DNA of 64,000 bases from Flavobacterium sp. Root186. GTDB taxonomy: Bacteria; Bacteroidota; Bacteroidia; Flavobacteriales; Flavobacteriaceae. Of the stretch, positions 48,388 through 58,992 are shown piece by piece. Position numbers and translations under genes: made by a program. The stretch covers positions 62,341 to 126,340 of the forward strand of contig NZ_LMHW01000010.1 in assembly GCF_001428525.1 (NCBI RefSeq), given 5' to 3'. Under the pieces are notes generated by a model, which was not told the DNA's origin, made no database searches, and saw nothing but the letters and a program-made list of their open reading frames with translations. Within the stretch, counting starts at the first letter, position 1. The number at the start of each line of letters is the position of its first letter.

Positions 48388-48570
48388 ATGGCTAAATTAT
48401 TAGTAAAACAAGTAAGAAGCAAAATCAACTGTCCTCTTTCTCAAAAAAGAGGTTTGGAAGCTTTAGGTCTACGTAAAATGGGACAAGTTGTAGAGCATGA
48501 TTCAAACCCTGCTATCCTTGGTATGATAAACAAAGTTAAACACTTAGTTTCTGTCGAAGAAGCTAAATAA
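48388..48570 (+). CDS. rpmD: 50S ribosomal protein L30
   Basis: A 60-residue protein with [20 protein letters not shown] and [15 protein letters not shown], typical of bacterial L30. Confidence 0.98.
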   Translation: MAKLLVKQVRSKINCPLSQKRGLEALGLRKMGQVVEHDSNPAILGMINKVKHLVSVEEAK

Positions 48571-48581
48571 CAAATACTGTT

Positions 48582-49034
48582 ATGAATTTAAGTAACTTAC
48601 AACCAGCTGAAGGGTCAACGCACAATCAAAATAAAAGATTAGGTAGAGGAGAAGGTTCTGGAAAAGGTGGTACTTCTGCAAGAGGTCACAAAGGAGCAAA
48701 ATCTCGTTCTGGTTATTCAAAAAAGATTGGTTTTGAGGGAGGGCAAATGCCACTTCAAAGACGTGTGCCTAAGTTTGGTTTCACAAACATCAATCGTAAA
48801 GAATACGAAGGTGTTAATTTAGATACGCTTCAATTATTAGTAGACAATGGTGTGATTACTGATTCTGTTTCTATGACAGATTTCGTAGCAAATCGTCTAG
48901 CTACCAAAAATGAAATCGTTAAGATTTTAGGTAGAGGAGAATTGAAAGCAAAATTAAAAGTAACTGCCCACAAATTTACTGCTACTGCAAAAGCTGCTAT
49001 TGAAGCTGCTGGTGGAGAAGCTGTAACTATATAA
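48582..49034 (+). CDS. rplO: 50S ribosomal protein L15
   Basis: A 150-residue assembly protein with the Gly/Arg-rich N-terminus (GRGEGSGKGGTSARGHKG) and GFEGGQMPLQRRVPKFGF. secY follows after 13 bp. Confidence 0.99.
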   Translation: MNLSNLQPAEGSTHNQNKRLGRGEGSGKGGTSARGHKGAKSRSGYSKKIGFEGGQMPLQRRVPKFGFTNINRKEYEGVNLDTLQLLVDNGVITDSVSMTDFVANRLATKNEIVKILGRGELKAKLKVTAHKFTATAKAAIEAAGGEAVTI

Positions 49035-49047
49035 CTTATCTATTAAG

Positions 49048-50394
49048 ATGAAGAAATTTATTGAATCAATAAGTAATGTTTGGAAAATCGAAGAACTGAA
49101 AAACAGAATCTTAATTACATTAGGATTGCTTTTGGTATATCGTTTTGGTGCACATGTAACGCTGCCTGGAATTGACGCAACTCAATTAACAGGTTTAGCG
49201 GGACAAACTAAAAATGGTTTAGGGTCTATCCTAGACATGTTTACAGGAGGTGCTTTCTCTAAAGCTTCAGTTTTTGCTTTAGGTATTATGCCTTATATTT
49301 CTGCATCTATTGTTGTTCAGTTAATGGGAATTGCGATTCCTTATTTACAAAAACTTCAAAACGATGGAGAGAGTGGTAGAAAAAAGATTAACCAAATCAC
49401 TCGTTGGTTGACTATAGCTATTACACTGGTTCAAGGTCCAACTTATATCTATAATTTATACAGAACGTTACCTGGAAGTGCATTCTTACTAGGATTTAAT
49501 TCACCTGAATTTTTGTTCTCTTCTGTAATCATTTTAGTCACTGGTACAATTTTTGCTATGTGGCTTGGTGAAAAAATTACAGATAAAGGTATTGGAAATG
49601 GAATTTCATTATTAATTATGGTTGGTATCCTAGCTCGTTTACCGCAGGCTTTTATTCAAGAGTTTACTACGAGAGTTACCAATAACAATGGAGGTCCAAT
49701 GTTGTTAGTTATTGAAATTATTGTGTGGTTATTGGTAATCATTTCTTGTGTATTGCTTACAATGGCAGTGCGTAGAATCCCGGTTCAATACGCTCGTCGT
49801 ACTACAACTGGCGACTACGAGCAAGATCTAGCAGGTGGTAACAGGCAATGGATTCCTCTTAAGCTTAATGCTTCAGGAGTTATGCCTATCATTTTTGCTC
49901 AGGCAATTATGTTTATCCCTGCAGCTGTAGCTGGATTGTCTAAATCAGACACATCACAATCTATTGTTGGTGCATTTAGTAATATGTTTGGTTTCTGGTA
50001 TAATTTTGTTTTTGCAACTTTAATTATTGTATTTACATTCTTTTATACTGCGATCACTGTACCTACTAACAAAATGGCTGATGATTTAAAAAGAAGTGGT
50101 GGTTTTATTCCTGGAGTTCGTCCTGGAGCTGAAACTTCTGAATTTCTTGATAAAGTGATGTCTTTAATAACTTTCCCAGGATCTTTATTCCTTGCTTTAA
50201 TTGCTGTGTTCCCAGCTATTGTTGTAAGTATTATGGATGTACAACAATCTTGGGCAATGTTTTTTGGAGGTACCTCATTAATAATTATGGTTGGAGTTGC
50301 TATAGATACTATTCAACAAATCAATTCATACTTGTTAAACAAACATTATGATGGTTTAATGAAGACTGGTAAAAATAGAAAAGCAGTAGCTTAA
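49048..50394 (+). CDS. secY: Protein translocase subunit SecY
   Basis: A 448-residue inner membrane channel with ten hydrophobic segments. The plug and signature regions ([15 protein letters not shown] and the cytoplasmic loop [10 protein letters not shown]) are intact. Its place after L15 and before infA is the usual bacterial order. Confidence 0.98.
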   Translation: MKKFIESISNVWKIEELKNRILITLGLLLVYRFGAHVTLPGIDATQLTGLAGQTKNGLGSILDMFTGGAFSKASVFALGIMPYISASIVVQLMGIAIPYLQKLQNDGESGRKKINQITRWLTIAITLVQGPTYIYNLYRTLPGSAFLLGFNSPEFLFSSVIILVTGTIFAMWLGEKITDKGIGNGISLLIMVGILARLPQAFIQEFTTRVTNNNGGPMLLVIEIIVWLLVIISCVLLTMAVRRIPVQYARRTTTGDYEQDLAGGNRQWIPLKLNASGVMPIIFAQAIMFIPAAVAGLSKSDTSQSIVGAFSNMFGFWYNFVFATLIIVFTFFYTAITVPTNKMADDLKRSGGFIPGVRPGAETSEFLDKVMSLITFPGSLFLALIAVFPAIVVSIMDVQQSWAMFFGGTSLIIMVGVAIDTIQQINSYLLNKHYDGLMKTGKNRKAVA

Positions 50395-50401
50395 TATATT
50401 T

Positions 50402-50617
50402 ATGGCAAAACAATCAGCAATAGAACAAGACGGATCAATCATTGAAGCATTATCTAATGCAATGTTCCGTGTGGAGTTAGAAAATGGACATATTGTAATT
50501 GCTCATATTTCTGGAAAAATGCGAATGCATTATATCAAGTTATTACCTGGTGATAAAGTGAAACTAGAAATGAGTCCTTACGATTTGTCAAAAGCAAGAA
50601 TTACTTATCGATATTAA
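50402..50617 (+). CDS. infA: Translation initiation factor IF-1
   Basis: A 71-residue OB-fold factor: [34 protein letters not shown] start (shortened) and [17 protein letters not shown]. It stays in place between secY and rpmJ. Confidence 0.98.
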   Translation: MAKQSAIEQDGSIIEALSNAMFRVELENGHIVIAHISGKMRMHYIKLLPGDKVKLEMSPYDLSKARITYRY

Positions 50618-50629
50618 AGGATATTCACT

Positions 50630-50746
50630 ATGAAAGTTAGAGCATCAGTAAAAAAGAGAAGTGCCGAGTGCATTATCGTGCGTAGAAAAGGGAGATTGTA
50701 CGTAATAAACAAAAAAAATCCTAGATTTAAACAAAGACAAGGATAA
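50630..50746 (+). CDS. rpmJ: 50S ribosomal protein L36, zinc-independent form
   Basis: A 38-residue protein, [19 protein letters not shown] through NPRFKQRQG, encoded between infA and rpsM. Zinc-type L36 has three Cys and one His. Here only Cys14 remains, with Ser, Asn and Phe-type replacements, so it cannot form the zinc ribbon. Its small size makes it easy to miss in annotation. Confidence 0.97.
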
Positions 50747-50748
50747 TT

Positions 50749-51123
50749 ATGGCAAGAATAGCAGGGGTAGATATCCCAAAAAATAAGAGAGGTGTTATAG
50801 CACTAACCTATATCTTTGGATTAGGAAAAAGTAGAGCTATTGAGATTTTAGAAAAAGCTCAAGTTAGCCAAGATAAAAAAGTTCAAGATTGGAATGATGA
50901 CGAGATCGGAGCAATTCGTGATGCTGTTTCATTTTACAAAATTGAAGGAGAGTTACGTTCTGAAGTTTCTTTGAACATCAAACGTTTAATGGATATTGGT
51001 TGTTATAGAGGAATTCGTCATAGATCTGGTCTTCCATTAAGAGGTCAAAGAACTAAAAACAACTCTAGAACTAGAAAAGGAAAAAGAAAAACTGTTGCTA
51101 ACAAGAAAAAAGCAACTAAATAA
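50749..51123 (+). CDS. rpsM: 30S ribosomal protein S13
   Basis: A 124-residue head protein with [21 protein letters not shown] and the C-terminal [19 protein letters not shown] signature. It starts 2 bp after rpmJ. Confidence 0.99.
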   Translation: MARIAGVDIPKNKRGVIALTYIFGLGKSRAIEILEKAQVSQDKKVQDWNDDEIGAIRDAVSFYKIEGELRSEVSLNIKRLMDIGCYRGIRHRSGLPLRGQRTKNNSRTRKGKRKTVANKKKATK

Positions 51124-51131
51124 TAAGTAAT

Positions 51132-51515
51132 ATGGCTAAAGCAACTGCAAAAAAACGTAAAGTTATCGTTGAATCAACGGGTGAAGCTCATGTTTCTTCG
51201 ACTTTTAACAATATTATTATTTCTTTGACAAATAAGAAAGGTGAAGTTATTGCTTGGTCTTCAGCTGGTAAAATGGGTTTCAGAGGTTCTAAAAAGAATA
51301 CTCCGTACGCAGCTCAAATGGCAGCAGAAGATTGTAGTAAAGTAGCTCTTGAGGCAGGACTTAAAAAAGTAAAAGTTTATGTAAAAGGACCAGGAAACGG
51401 ACGTGAGTCTGCTATCCGTTCTATTCATAACGGTGGAATTGAAGTTACTGAGATTATCGACGTTACTCCAATGCCTCACAACGGATGTCGTCCTCCTAAA
51501 AGACGTAGAGTTTAA
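51132..51515 (+). CDS. rpsK: 30S ribosomal protein S11
   Basis: A 127-residue platform protein. [20 protein letters not shown] and [19 protein letters not shown], ending [12 protein letters not shown], are diagnostic. Confidence 0.99.
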   Translation: MAKATAKKRKVIVESTGEAHVSSTFNNIIISLTNKKGEVIAWSSAGKMGFRGSKKNTPYAAQMAAEDCSKVALEAGLKKVKVYVKGPGNGRESAIRSIHNGGIEVTEIIDVTPMPHNGCRPPKRRRV

Positions 51516-51539
51516 TACTCAAAAATTATAGTATAACCT

Positions 51540-51591
51540 AGATTGAAAATAGATTATCGAAGGATAAGACCTGAATTCATAATCTCAATCT
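51540..51591 (+). promoter_or_regulatory. Possible structured leader before rpsD
   Basis: In the 89-bp gap, AGATTG (51540-51545) pairs with CAATCT (51586-51591), and GATTAT (51552-51557) with ATAATC (51579-51584). An AGG/CCT pair is possible inside. It could be a site for feedback by S4, as known in other bacteria, but this is inference. Confidence 0.4.
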
Positions 51592-51604
51592 TAAACAATT
51601 CAAA

Positions 51605-52210
51605 ATGGCAAGATATACTGGTCCTAGTACAAGAATCGCTCGTAAATTTGGCGAAGCAATCTTCGGAGATGATAAATCTTTCGAAAAAAGAAATTACCCA
51701 CCTGGACAACACGGGATGGCTAAAAAAAGAGGAAAAAAATCTGAGTATGCTGTTCAGTTAATGGAAAAGCAAAAAGCTAAATATTCTTATGGAATTTTAG
51801 AAAAACAATTCAGAAATTTATTCGAAAAAGCATCAGCTACTAAAGGTGTTACTGGTGAAGTTTTATTGCAACTATGTGAAGCAAGATTAGATAATGTTGT
51901 TTTTAGAATGGGAATTGCTCCATCTAGAAGAGGTGCTCGTCAAATAGTATCTCACAGACACATTACAGTAAACGGTGAAGTTGTAAATATTCCTTCTTAC
52001 CACCTTAAGCCTGGTGATAAAGTTGCAGTTCGTGAAAAATCTAAATCTTTAGAGGCTATCGAGCGTTCTTTATCAAATTCAAGTCATGTTTATGAATGGA
52101 TTACTTGGAATAATGATCTTAAAGAAGGAACTTTTGTTTCTGTACCTGCGAGACTTCAAATTCCAGAAAACATTAAAGAACAGTTAATCGTAGAGTTGTA
52201 CAACAAATAA
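51605..52210 (+). CDS. rpsD: 30S ribosomal protein S4, zinc-independent form
   Basis: A 201-residue primary 16S binder. [20 protein letters not shown] starts the protein without the CxxC knuckle found in zinc-type S4, and the S4 RNA-binding domain ([27 protein letters not shown]) is intact. It is separated from rpsK by an unusually long 89-bp leader. Confidence 0.99.
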   Translation: MARYTGPSTRIARKFGEAIFGDDKSFEKRNYPPGQHGMAKKRGKKSEYAVQLMEKQKAKYSYGILEKQFRNLFEKASATKGVTGEVLLQLCEARLDNVVFRMGIAPSRRGARQIVSHRHITVNGEVVNIPSYHLKPGDKVAVREKSKSLEAIERSLSNSSHVYEWITWNNDLKEGTFVSVPARLQIPENIKEQLIVELYNK

Positions 52211-52231
52211 TAATTGACTTAGTCGAAATTT

Positions 52232-53224
52232 ATGGCAATATTTAATTTTCAAAAGCCCGATAAAGTTATCATGATCGATTCAACCGATTTTGAAGGTAAA
52301 TTCGAATTTAGACCTTTAGAACCTGGTTATGGATTGACAGTTGGTAATGCACTTAGAAGAGTTTTGCTTTCAGCGTTAGAAGGTTATGCAATTACATCTG
52401 TTCGTATCGAAGGTGTAGATCATGAGTTTTCTACTATTTCAGGTGTTGTTGAAGATGTTACCGAAATTATCCTTAATCTAAAACAAGTACGTTTCAAACG
52501 TCAAATTGAAGATATCGATAATGAATCAGTTACAATTTCTGTTTCTGGTAAAGATCAATTAACAGCAGGTGATTTTCAAAAATTTATCTCAGGTTTCCAA
52601 GTTTTGAATCCAGACCTTGTTATCTGTAATTTAGATTCTAAAATCAAATTGAATTTCGATTTAACAATCGAAAAAGGTAGAGGATACGTTCCTGCTGAGG
52701 AGAACAAAAAACAAAATGCTGCAATTGGAACGATTTTTACAGATTCTATTTTTACTCCGGTAAAAAATGTAAAATATGCAATCGAAAATTTCCGTGTAGA
52801 GCAAAAAACAGATTACGAAAAATTGGTTTTTGAAATTAAAACTGATGGATCTATTAATCCAAAAGATGCTCTTACTGAAGCTGCTAAAGTTTTAATTCAC
52901 CATTTCATGTTGTTTTCTGATGAAAGAATTACACTTGAGGCTGACGAAATTGCACAAACAGAATCGTATGATGAAGAGTCATTGCATATGAGACAATTGC
53001 TTAAAACTAAGCTTGTTGATATGGATTTATCTGTAAGAGCATTAAATTGCTTGAAAGCGGCTGAAGTTGATACACTTGGTGATTTAGTATCGTTCAATAA
53101 AAATGACCTAATGAAATTCCGTAATTTTGGTAAAAAATCTTTAACTGAACTTGATGAACTTGTTGCAGTTAAGAACTTAACTTTCGGAATGGATTTGGCT
53201 AAATACAAACTAGATAAAGAATAA
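52232..53224 (+). CDS. rpoA: RNA polymerase alpha subunit
   Basis: A 330-residue subunit. The N-terminal dimerisation domain has [20 protein letters not shown], and the C-terminal domain has helix-hairpin-helix segments ([16 protein letters not shown] and [12 protein letters not shown]). Standard neighbour of rpsD and rplQ. Confidence 0.99.
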   Translation: MAIFNFQKPDKVIMIDSTDFEGKFEFRPLEPGYGLTVGNALRRVLLSALEGYAITSVRIEGVDHEFSTISGVVEDVTEIILNLKQVRFKRQIEDIDNESVTISVSGKDQLTAGDFQKFISGFQVLNPDLVICNLDSKIKLNFDLTIEKGRGYVPAEENKKQNAAIGTIFTDSIFTPVKNVKYAIENFRVEQKTDYEKLVFEIKTDGSINPKDALTEAAKVLIHHFMLFSDERITLEADEIAQTESYDEESLHMRQLLKTKLVDMDLSVRALNCLKAAEVDTLGDLVSFNKNDLMKFRNFGKKSLTELDELVAVKNLTFGMDLAKYKLDKE

Positions 53225-53227
53225 TTC

Positions 53228-53245
53228 AATCCCGCTTGCGGGATT
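53228..53245 (+). promoter_or_regulatory. Hairpin with CUUG tetraloop before rplQ
   Basis: AATCCCG and CGGGATT form a 7-bp perfect stem closing a CTTG loop, 15 bp before the rplQ ATG and 3 bp after the rpoA stop. No T-run follows. It may modulate L17 expression or be a processing/stability element. Confidence 0.55.
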
Positions 53246-53260
53246 AAATTTAAAATAGCA

Positions 53261-53752
53261 ATGAGACACGGAAAAAAATTCAATCACTTAAGCAGACAGA
53301 CTGGACATAGAAAAGCTATGTTGGCTAATATGGCTTGTTCTCTTATCGAGCACAAACGTATTAACACTACTGTTGCTAAAGCTAAAGCGCTTAAACAATT
53401 CGTTGAGCCTTTAATCACAAAATCAAAAGAAGATACGACTCACAATCGTCGTATTGTTTTTGCATACTTACGTAGCAAATATGCTGTTACTGATTTGTTC
53501 AGAGATGTAGCTGCTAAAGTTGGAGACCGTCCAGGTGGATACACTCGTATCATTAAAGTTGGAAATCGTTTGGGAGATAATGCTGATATGGCAATGATCG
53601 AACTTGTAGATTTCAATGAACTTTACAATGGTGGTAAAAAAGAAGTTAAAAAAGCTAAAAGCCGTCGTGGTGGTAAAGCTAAAAAAGCTGAGGGTATTGC
53701 TCCTGAAGCTCCTGCAGCTGAATCAGAATCGACTACTGAAGCTTCTGAATAA
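53261..53752 (+). CDS. rplQ: 50S ribosomal protein L17
   Basis: A 163-residue protein with [20 protein letters not shown] and a C-terminal extension from about residue 125 that is first Lys/Arg-rich and then Ala/Glu-rich, typical of Bacteroidota. It is the last gene of the ribosomal block. Confidence 0.98.
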   Translation: MRHGKKFNHLSRQTGHRKAMLANMACSLIEHKRINTTVAKAKALKQFVEPLITKSKEDTTHNRRIVFAYLRSKYAVTDLFRDVAAKVGDRPGGYTRIIKVGNRLGDNADMAMIELVDFNELYNGGKKEVKKAKSRRGGKAKKAEGIAPEAPAAESESTTEASE

Positions 53753-53780
53753 TTATGAAAGTAATGATTCTATAAAAATC

Positions 53781-53816
53781 AAGGATAAGCTAATTTTTAG
53801 TTTATCCTTTTTTTTT
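53781..53816 (+). terminator. Terminator after rplQ
   Basis: AAGGATAA pairs with TTATCCTT, with an inner CTAA/TTAG stem, and is followed by a long T-run. It ends the 13.6-kb ribosomal block. Confidence 0.9.
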
Positions 53817-53894
53817 GATTTTTTTTAGAAGAATAAAATTTAACTTATTTTATTGTCAAGGTTTTATTTTTATGAATGAAAAATTTAAAAAATC

Positions 53895-53925
53895 TTGGCA
53901 GCGCTCTTTTAAAGAAGTAAATTTG
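53895..53925 (+). promoter_or_regulatory. Promoter of carA
   Basis: TTG (53895-53897), 20 bp, then TAAATTTG (53918-53925). It lies 68 bp before the ATG. Confidence 0.75.
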
Positions 53926-53993
53926 CAAAATATCTAATTACAAATGAGACATCAAAGTTTCATAAGACGATTAAAAACAATACAAATTAAAGA

Positions 53994-55112
53994 ATGAAAT
54001 ACACAACACGACAAAGCGCCATTTTATTACTAAGCGATGGAACTATTTTTCATGGTAAATCTATCGGAATCAGCGGTAAAACTTTTGGTGAAGTTTGTTT
54101 TAATACTGGAATGACCGGATATCAGGAAATTTTTACAGATCCTTCTTATTTTGGTCAAATTATGGTTGCGACTAATCCGCATATTGGTAATTATGGTGTT
54201 AATGATTTAGAAGTTGAATCAGACAGCATCAAGATTGCTGGTTTGGTTTGTAAAAACTTTAGCTTTAATTATTCTAGAGAAGATGCTTCTGGAAGTTTAG
54301 AAGATTACTTTACTAAACAAAACCTGATTTGTATTTCTGATGTTGATACAAGAGCTCTTGTAAGTTACATTCGTGACAATGGAGCAATGAATGCTGTGAT
54401 TTGTACAGATGGAACTTCAATTGAAGATTTGAAAAAGGAATTAGCAAATGTTCCTGACATGGAAGGTTTGGAGCTAGCTTCAAAAGTATCTACAACTGAG
54501 CCATATTTTGTTGGAGATGAAAATGCAACATACAAAATTTCTGCACTTGATCTTGGAATCAAAAAAAATATTCTTAGAAACCTTGCAAAGAGAGACTGTT
54601 ATATTAAAGTTTTTCCATATAATTCAACTTATGAAGATTTAAATTCGTTTAATCCAGATGGGTTTTTCTTATCAAATGGGCCTGGAGATCCAGATCCATT
54701 ATTTGGAGCAATTGAAGTGACAAAGAAAATTCTTACAGAGGATAAACCTTTATTCGGAATCTGTTTAGGACATCAGGTAATTGCTTTAGCAAATGGTGTT
54801 CAGACTTATAAAATGTTTAACGGACATCGAGGTATCAATCATCCGGTAAAAAACATCATTACTGGAAAAGGAGAAATTACTTCTCAAAATCATGGTTTTG
54901 CTGTAAACAAAGAACAGTTAGATAATCACCCTGATTTAGAAATTACACATTTGCATTTAAATGATGGGACTGTGGCAGGTATGAGAATGAAAAATAAGAA
55001 TTGTTTTTCAGTACAATACCATCCTGAAGCAAGTCCGGGGCCACATGATTCGTCATATTTATTTGATCAATTTGTTGAGAATATAAAACTAACTGTGTCT
55101 AAAACGATGTAG
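53994..55112 (+). CDS. carA: Carbamoyl-phosphate synthase small subunit
   Basis: A 372-residue glutamine amidotransferase subunit that supplies ammonia to CarB for pyrimidine and arginine synthesis. The N-terminal domain has GMTGYQEIFTDPSY. The class I GATase triad is Cys257 in FGICLGHQ, His343 and Glu345 in QYHPEA. carB is not in the window. eno follows 101 bp later. Confidence 0.98.
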   Translation: MKYTTRQSAILLLSDGTIFHGKSIGISGKTFGEVCFNTGMTGYQEIFTDPSYFGQIMVATNPHIGNYGVNDLEVESDSIKIAGLVCKNFSFNYSREDASGSLEDYFTKQNLICISDVDTRALVSYIRDNGAMNAVICTDGTSIEDLKKELANVPDMEGLELASKVSTTEPYFVGDENATYKISALDLGIKKNILRNLAKRDCYIKVFPYNSTYEDLNSFNPDGFFLSNGPGDPDPLFGAIEVTKKILTEDKPLFGICLGHQVIALANGVQTYKMFNGHRGINHPVKNIITGKGEITSQNHGFAVNKEQLDNHPDLEITHLHLNDGTVAGMRMKNKNCFSVQYHPEASPGPHDSSYLFDQFVENIKLTVSKTM

Positions 55113-55201
55113 TTAATAAATAAAGGTGTTTAATAAAGAAAATACGTTTTTAATATTAAATATTTTTCTAATTTCGAAAAAAATCTAAAATCTATTAATA
55201 A

Positions 55202-56506
<1,305 letters not shown>

Positions 56507-56530
56507 TTGTAAGAGTTATATATTGAAAAG

Positions 56531-56562
56531 AAACCATTCGTGTTAACGAATGGTTTTTTTTT
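56531..56562 (+). terminator. Terminator after eno
   Basis: AAACCATTCG pairs with CGAATGGTTT and is followed by a T-run. Confidence 0.9.
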
Positions 56563-56616
56563 GGAGTTTTAACAAATTCATAGCAGGATTCTTTTTTTAA
56601 TTAGTCTTAAATTCCT

Positions 56617-56624
56617 TAGATTTG
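56617..56624 (+). promoter_or_regulatory. -7 element (TAGATTTG) upstream of gltA
   Basis: Matches TAnnTTTG, 38 bp before the ATG. No TTG was seen 20 bp upstream, only a T-rich stretch. Confidence 0.45.
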
Positions 56625-56662
56625 ATAAATTATTATTTTATAGAATTATTTCCGATTATATT

Positions 56663-57940
56663 ATGTCAAAAATAGCTACATTAGAAGTAGATGGTCAAAA
56701 AATTGAACTTCCGGTAATCACAGGGAGTGAAAATGAATCAGCTATCGATATTAACAAATTACGTGATTTAACAGGTATTATTACAATTGACCCCGGATAT
56801 AAAAATTCTGGATCTTGTAAAAGTGAAATCACTTTCTTAGATGGAGAATTAGGAATTTTACGTTACAGAGGATATTCAATCGAAGACTTAGCAGAAAAAG
56901 CTAGTTTTTTAGAAGTTTCTTATCTTTTGATCTTCGGAGAACTTCCAACCGCTAAAGAATTAGAGCAGTTCGAAAATGGTATTAAAAAACATACTTTGGT
57001 AAACGAAGAAATGAAAAATATCATTGATGGTTTTCCAAAAACTGCACACCCAATGGGAGTGCTATCTGCTTTGACAAGTGCTTTAACAGCATTTAATCCA
57101 AAAGCAGTAAATGTTGACAATGAAAAAGAAATGTACGAAGCCATTTGTAAAACAATGGGTAAATTTCTTGTAATTGCAACCTGGACTTATAGAAAATCTA
57201 TGGGTTATCCTTTAAACTACTACGATAATACAACTGGTTATGTAGACAATTTTATGCAGTTAATGTTTAAACTGCCTACAGGACCTTATACAGCAAACCC
57301 TGTTGTAGTTGATGCTTTAGATAAATTATTTATTCTTCATGCAGATCACGAGCAAAACTGTTCAACATCTACTGTAAGAATGGTAGGTTCATCTCATGCG
57401 GGATTATTTGCTTCTATTTCTGCAGGAGTTTCTGCTCTTTGGGGACCACTTCATGGAGGAGCAAATCAGGCAGTACTTGAAATGCTTGAAGAAATTAATA
57501 AAGACGGTGGAGATACTGATAAGTTTTTAGCGAAAGCAAAAGACAAAAATGATCCATTCCGTTTAATGGGATTTGGTCACAGAGTTTATAAAAACTTTGA
57601 TCCAAGAGCTAGAATCATTAAAAAAGCAGCTAAAGAAGTTTTAGAGACTTTAGGTGTTGAAGATCCGATTTTAGAAATTGCTAAAAAATTAGAAGCTGCA
57701 GCTCTTGAAGATGATTACTTCAAATCAAGAAATTTATATCCAAACGTTGATTTCTACTCTGGAATTATTTACAGAGCATTAGGAATTCCAACGGATATGT
57801 TTACTGTTATGTTTGCAATTGGCAGACTTCCGGGATGGATTGCACAATGGAAAGAAATGCGCGAAAATAAAGAACCAATAGGAAGGCCAAGACAAATTTA
57901 TACTGGACATCCTTTAAGAGACTTTAAGTCTAATAAATAA
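56663..57940 (+). CDS. gltA: Citrate synthase
   Basis: A 425-residue type II citrate synthase, first step of the TCA cycle. It has ITFLDGELGILRYRGY, the GPLHGGANQ active-site segment and MGFGHRVYKNFDPRA. Its length and N-terminal beta-domain are those of the hexameric type. A terminator follows and overlaps the next promoter. Confidence 0.98.
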   Translation: MSKIATLEVDGQKIELPVITGSENESAIDINKLRDLTGIITIDPGYKNSGSCKSEITFLDGELGILRYRGYSIEDLAEKASFLEVSYLLIFGELPTAKELEQFENGIKKHTLVNEEMKNIIDGFPKTAHPMGVLSALTSALTAFNPKAVNVDNEKEMYEAICKTMGKFLVIATWTYRKSMGYPLNYYDNTTGYVDNFMQLMFKLPTGPYTANPVVVDALDKLFILHADHEQNCSTSTVRMVGSSHAGLFASISAGVSALWGPLHGGANQAVLEMLEEINKDGGDTDKFLAKAKDKNDPFRLMGFGHRVYKNFDPRARIIKKAAKEVLETLGVEDPILEIAKKLEAAALEDDYFKSRNLYPNVDFYSGIIYRALGIPTDMFTVMFAIGRLPGWIAQWKEMRENKEPIGRPRQIYTGHPLRDFKSNK

Positions 57941-57947
57941 AAAATCT

Positions 57948-57977
57948 AAAGCTTTACTTAACTGTAAAGCTTTTTTT
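57948..57977 (+). terminator. Terminator after gltA
   Basis: AAAGCTTTAC pairs with GTAAAGCTTT, with a TTAACT loop, then Ts. Confidence 0.85.
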
Positions 57978-57984
57978 ATCTTTG
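57977..57984 (+). promoter_or_regulatory. -7 element (TATCTTTG) of the amidinotransferase-like gene
   Basis: It begins at the last T of the gltA terminator, 19 bp before the ATG at 58004. The upstream half of the promoter would lie within the terminator stem. Confidence 0.55.
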
Positions 57985-58003
57985 TCCAAAATATAATAAA
58001 GTT

Positions 58004-58918
58004 ATGTTGCAATTAAATATAAAGAACGAAACGTCAAGATTGCGTGCTGTAGTTTTGGGTTCGGCCGTTCATAATGGGCCAACTCCTTCATTAGAAGAAG
58101 CCTATGATCCTAAATCATTGGAACATATTAAAGCCGGAACATATCCTGTCGAAAAAGATATGGTTGCTGAAATGGATGCGTTCAATGCTGTTTTTCAAAA
58201 ATATGATGTAACGGTTTATCGTCCCGAATTGATTGAAAGCTACAATCAGATTTTTGCAAGAGATATAGGGTTTGTAATTGATGATGTTTTTGTGAAATCG
58301 AATATTTTACCTGATCGCGAACGTGAGTTAGATGCGATTCAATATGTAATTGATCAAATTGATTCCTTAAAAGTTGTTCGACCGCCAGAAGAAGTTCATA
58401 TCGAAGGAGGAGATGTTATGCTTTGGAACGATCATATTTTTATCGGTACATACAAAGGAAGCGACTACAAAGATTATATCACTGCCAGAACAAATATGCA
58501 TGGCGTAAATTATATTAAAGAATTGTTTCCAAATAAGATTGTGAAAGAATTTGATTTAGTTAAATCGAAACTGGAAGCCCGAGACAATGCATTGCATTTA
58601 GACTGCTGTTTTCAACCTGTAGGTAAAGATAAAGGAATCATTTATAAAAGGGGTTTCCGTGAAGAAGCAGATTATTTGTATTTAGTAAATCTTTTCGGAA
58701 AGGAAAACTTATTTCATATTGAAAGAGATGAAATGTACAACATGTTTTCGAATGTATTTTCGATTGATAAAGATGTTGTCGTTTCAGAGAAAAACTTTAC
58801 CAGATTAAATAATTGGCTTAGAGCAAAAGGGTTTACTGTAGAAGAAATTCCGTATGCCGAAATTGCAAAACAAGAAGGTTTGTTAAGATGTTCGACTTTG
58901 CCATTAATTAGAGACTAA
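58004..58918 (+). CDS. Amidinotransferase/arginine deiminase-fold enzyme
   Basis: A 304-residue pentein-fold protein. Catalytic candidates are ARD at 85-87, EGGD at 134-137, His198 in LHLDC and Cys296 near the C-terminus in LLRCSTLP, which matches the Cys/His/acidic arrangement of arginine deiminases, dimethylarginine hydrolases and amidinotransferases. Substrate cannot be read with confidence. Hydrolysis or transfer from a guanidino compound is likely. A second member of the fold follows 74 bp on, which suggests a shared pathway. Confidence 0.85.
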   Translation: MLQLNIKNETSRLRAVVLGSAVHNGPTPSLEEAYDPKSLEHIKAGTYPVEKDMVAEMDAFNAVFQKYDVTVYRPELIESYNQIFARDIGFVIDDVFVKSNILPDRERELDAIQYVIDQIDSLKVVRPPEEVHIEGGDVMLWNDHIFIGTYKGSDYKDYITARTNMHGVNYIKELFPNKIVKEFDLVKSKLEARDNALHLDCCFQPVGKDKGIIYKRGFREEADYLYLVNLFGKENLFHIERDEMYNMFSNVFSIDKDVVVSEKNFTRLNNWLRAKGFTVEEIPYAEIAKQEGLLRCSTLPLIRD

Positions 58919-58923
58919 AAATA

Positions 58924-58977
58924 AGTTTCAAGTCTCAGGTTTTAAGTTACAGCAACTTGAAACCTGAAACTTAAAAC
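58924..58977. repeat. Imperfect inverted repeat of the GTTTCAAG/CCTGAAAC family
   Basis: 58924-58948 (AGTTTCAAGTCTCAGGTT...) pairs with 58954-58977 with about three mismatches. It shares words with the repeats near 205-240 and at 8506-8581. It lies between the two amidinotransferase-fold genes. Confidence 0.7.
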
Positions 58978-58992
58978 AAAAAAATATATAAA

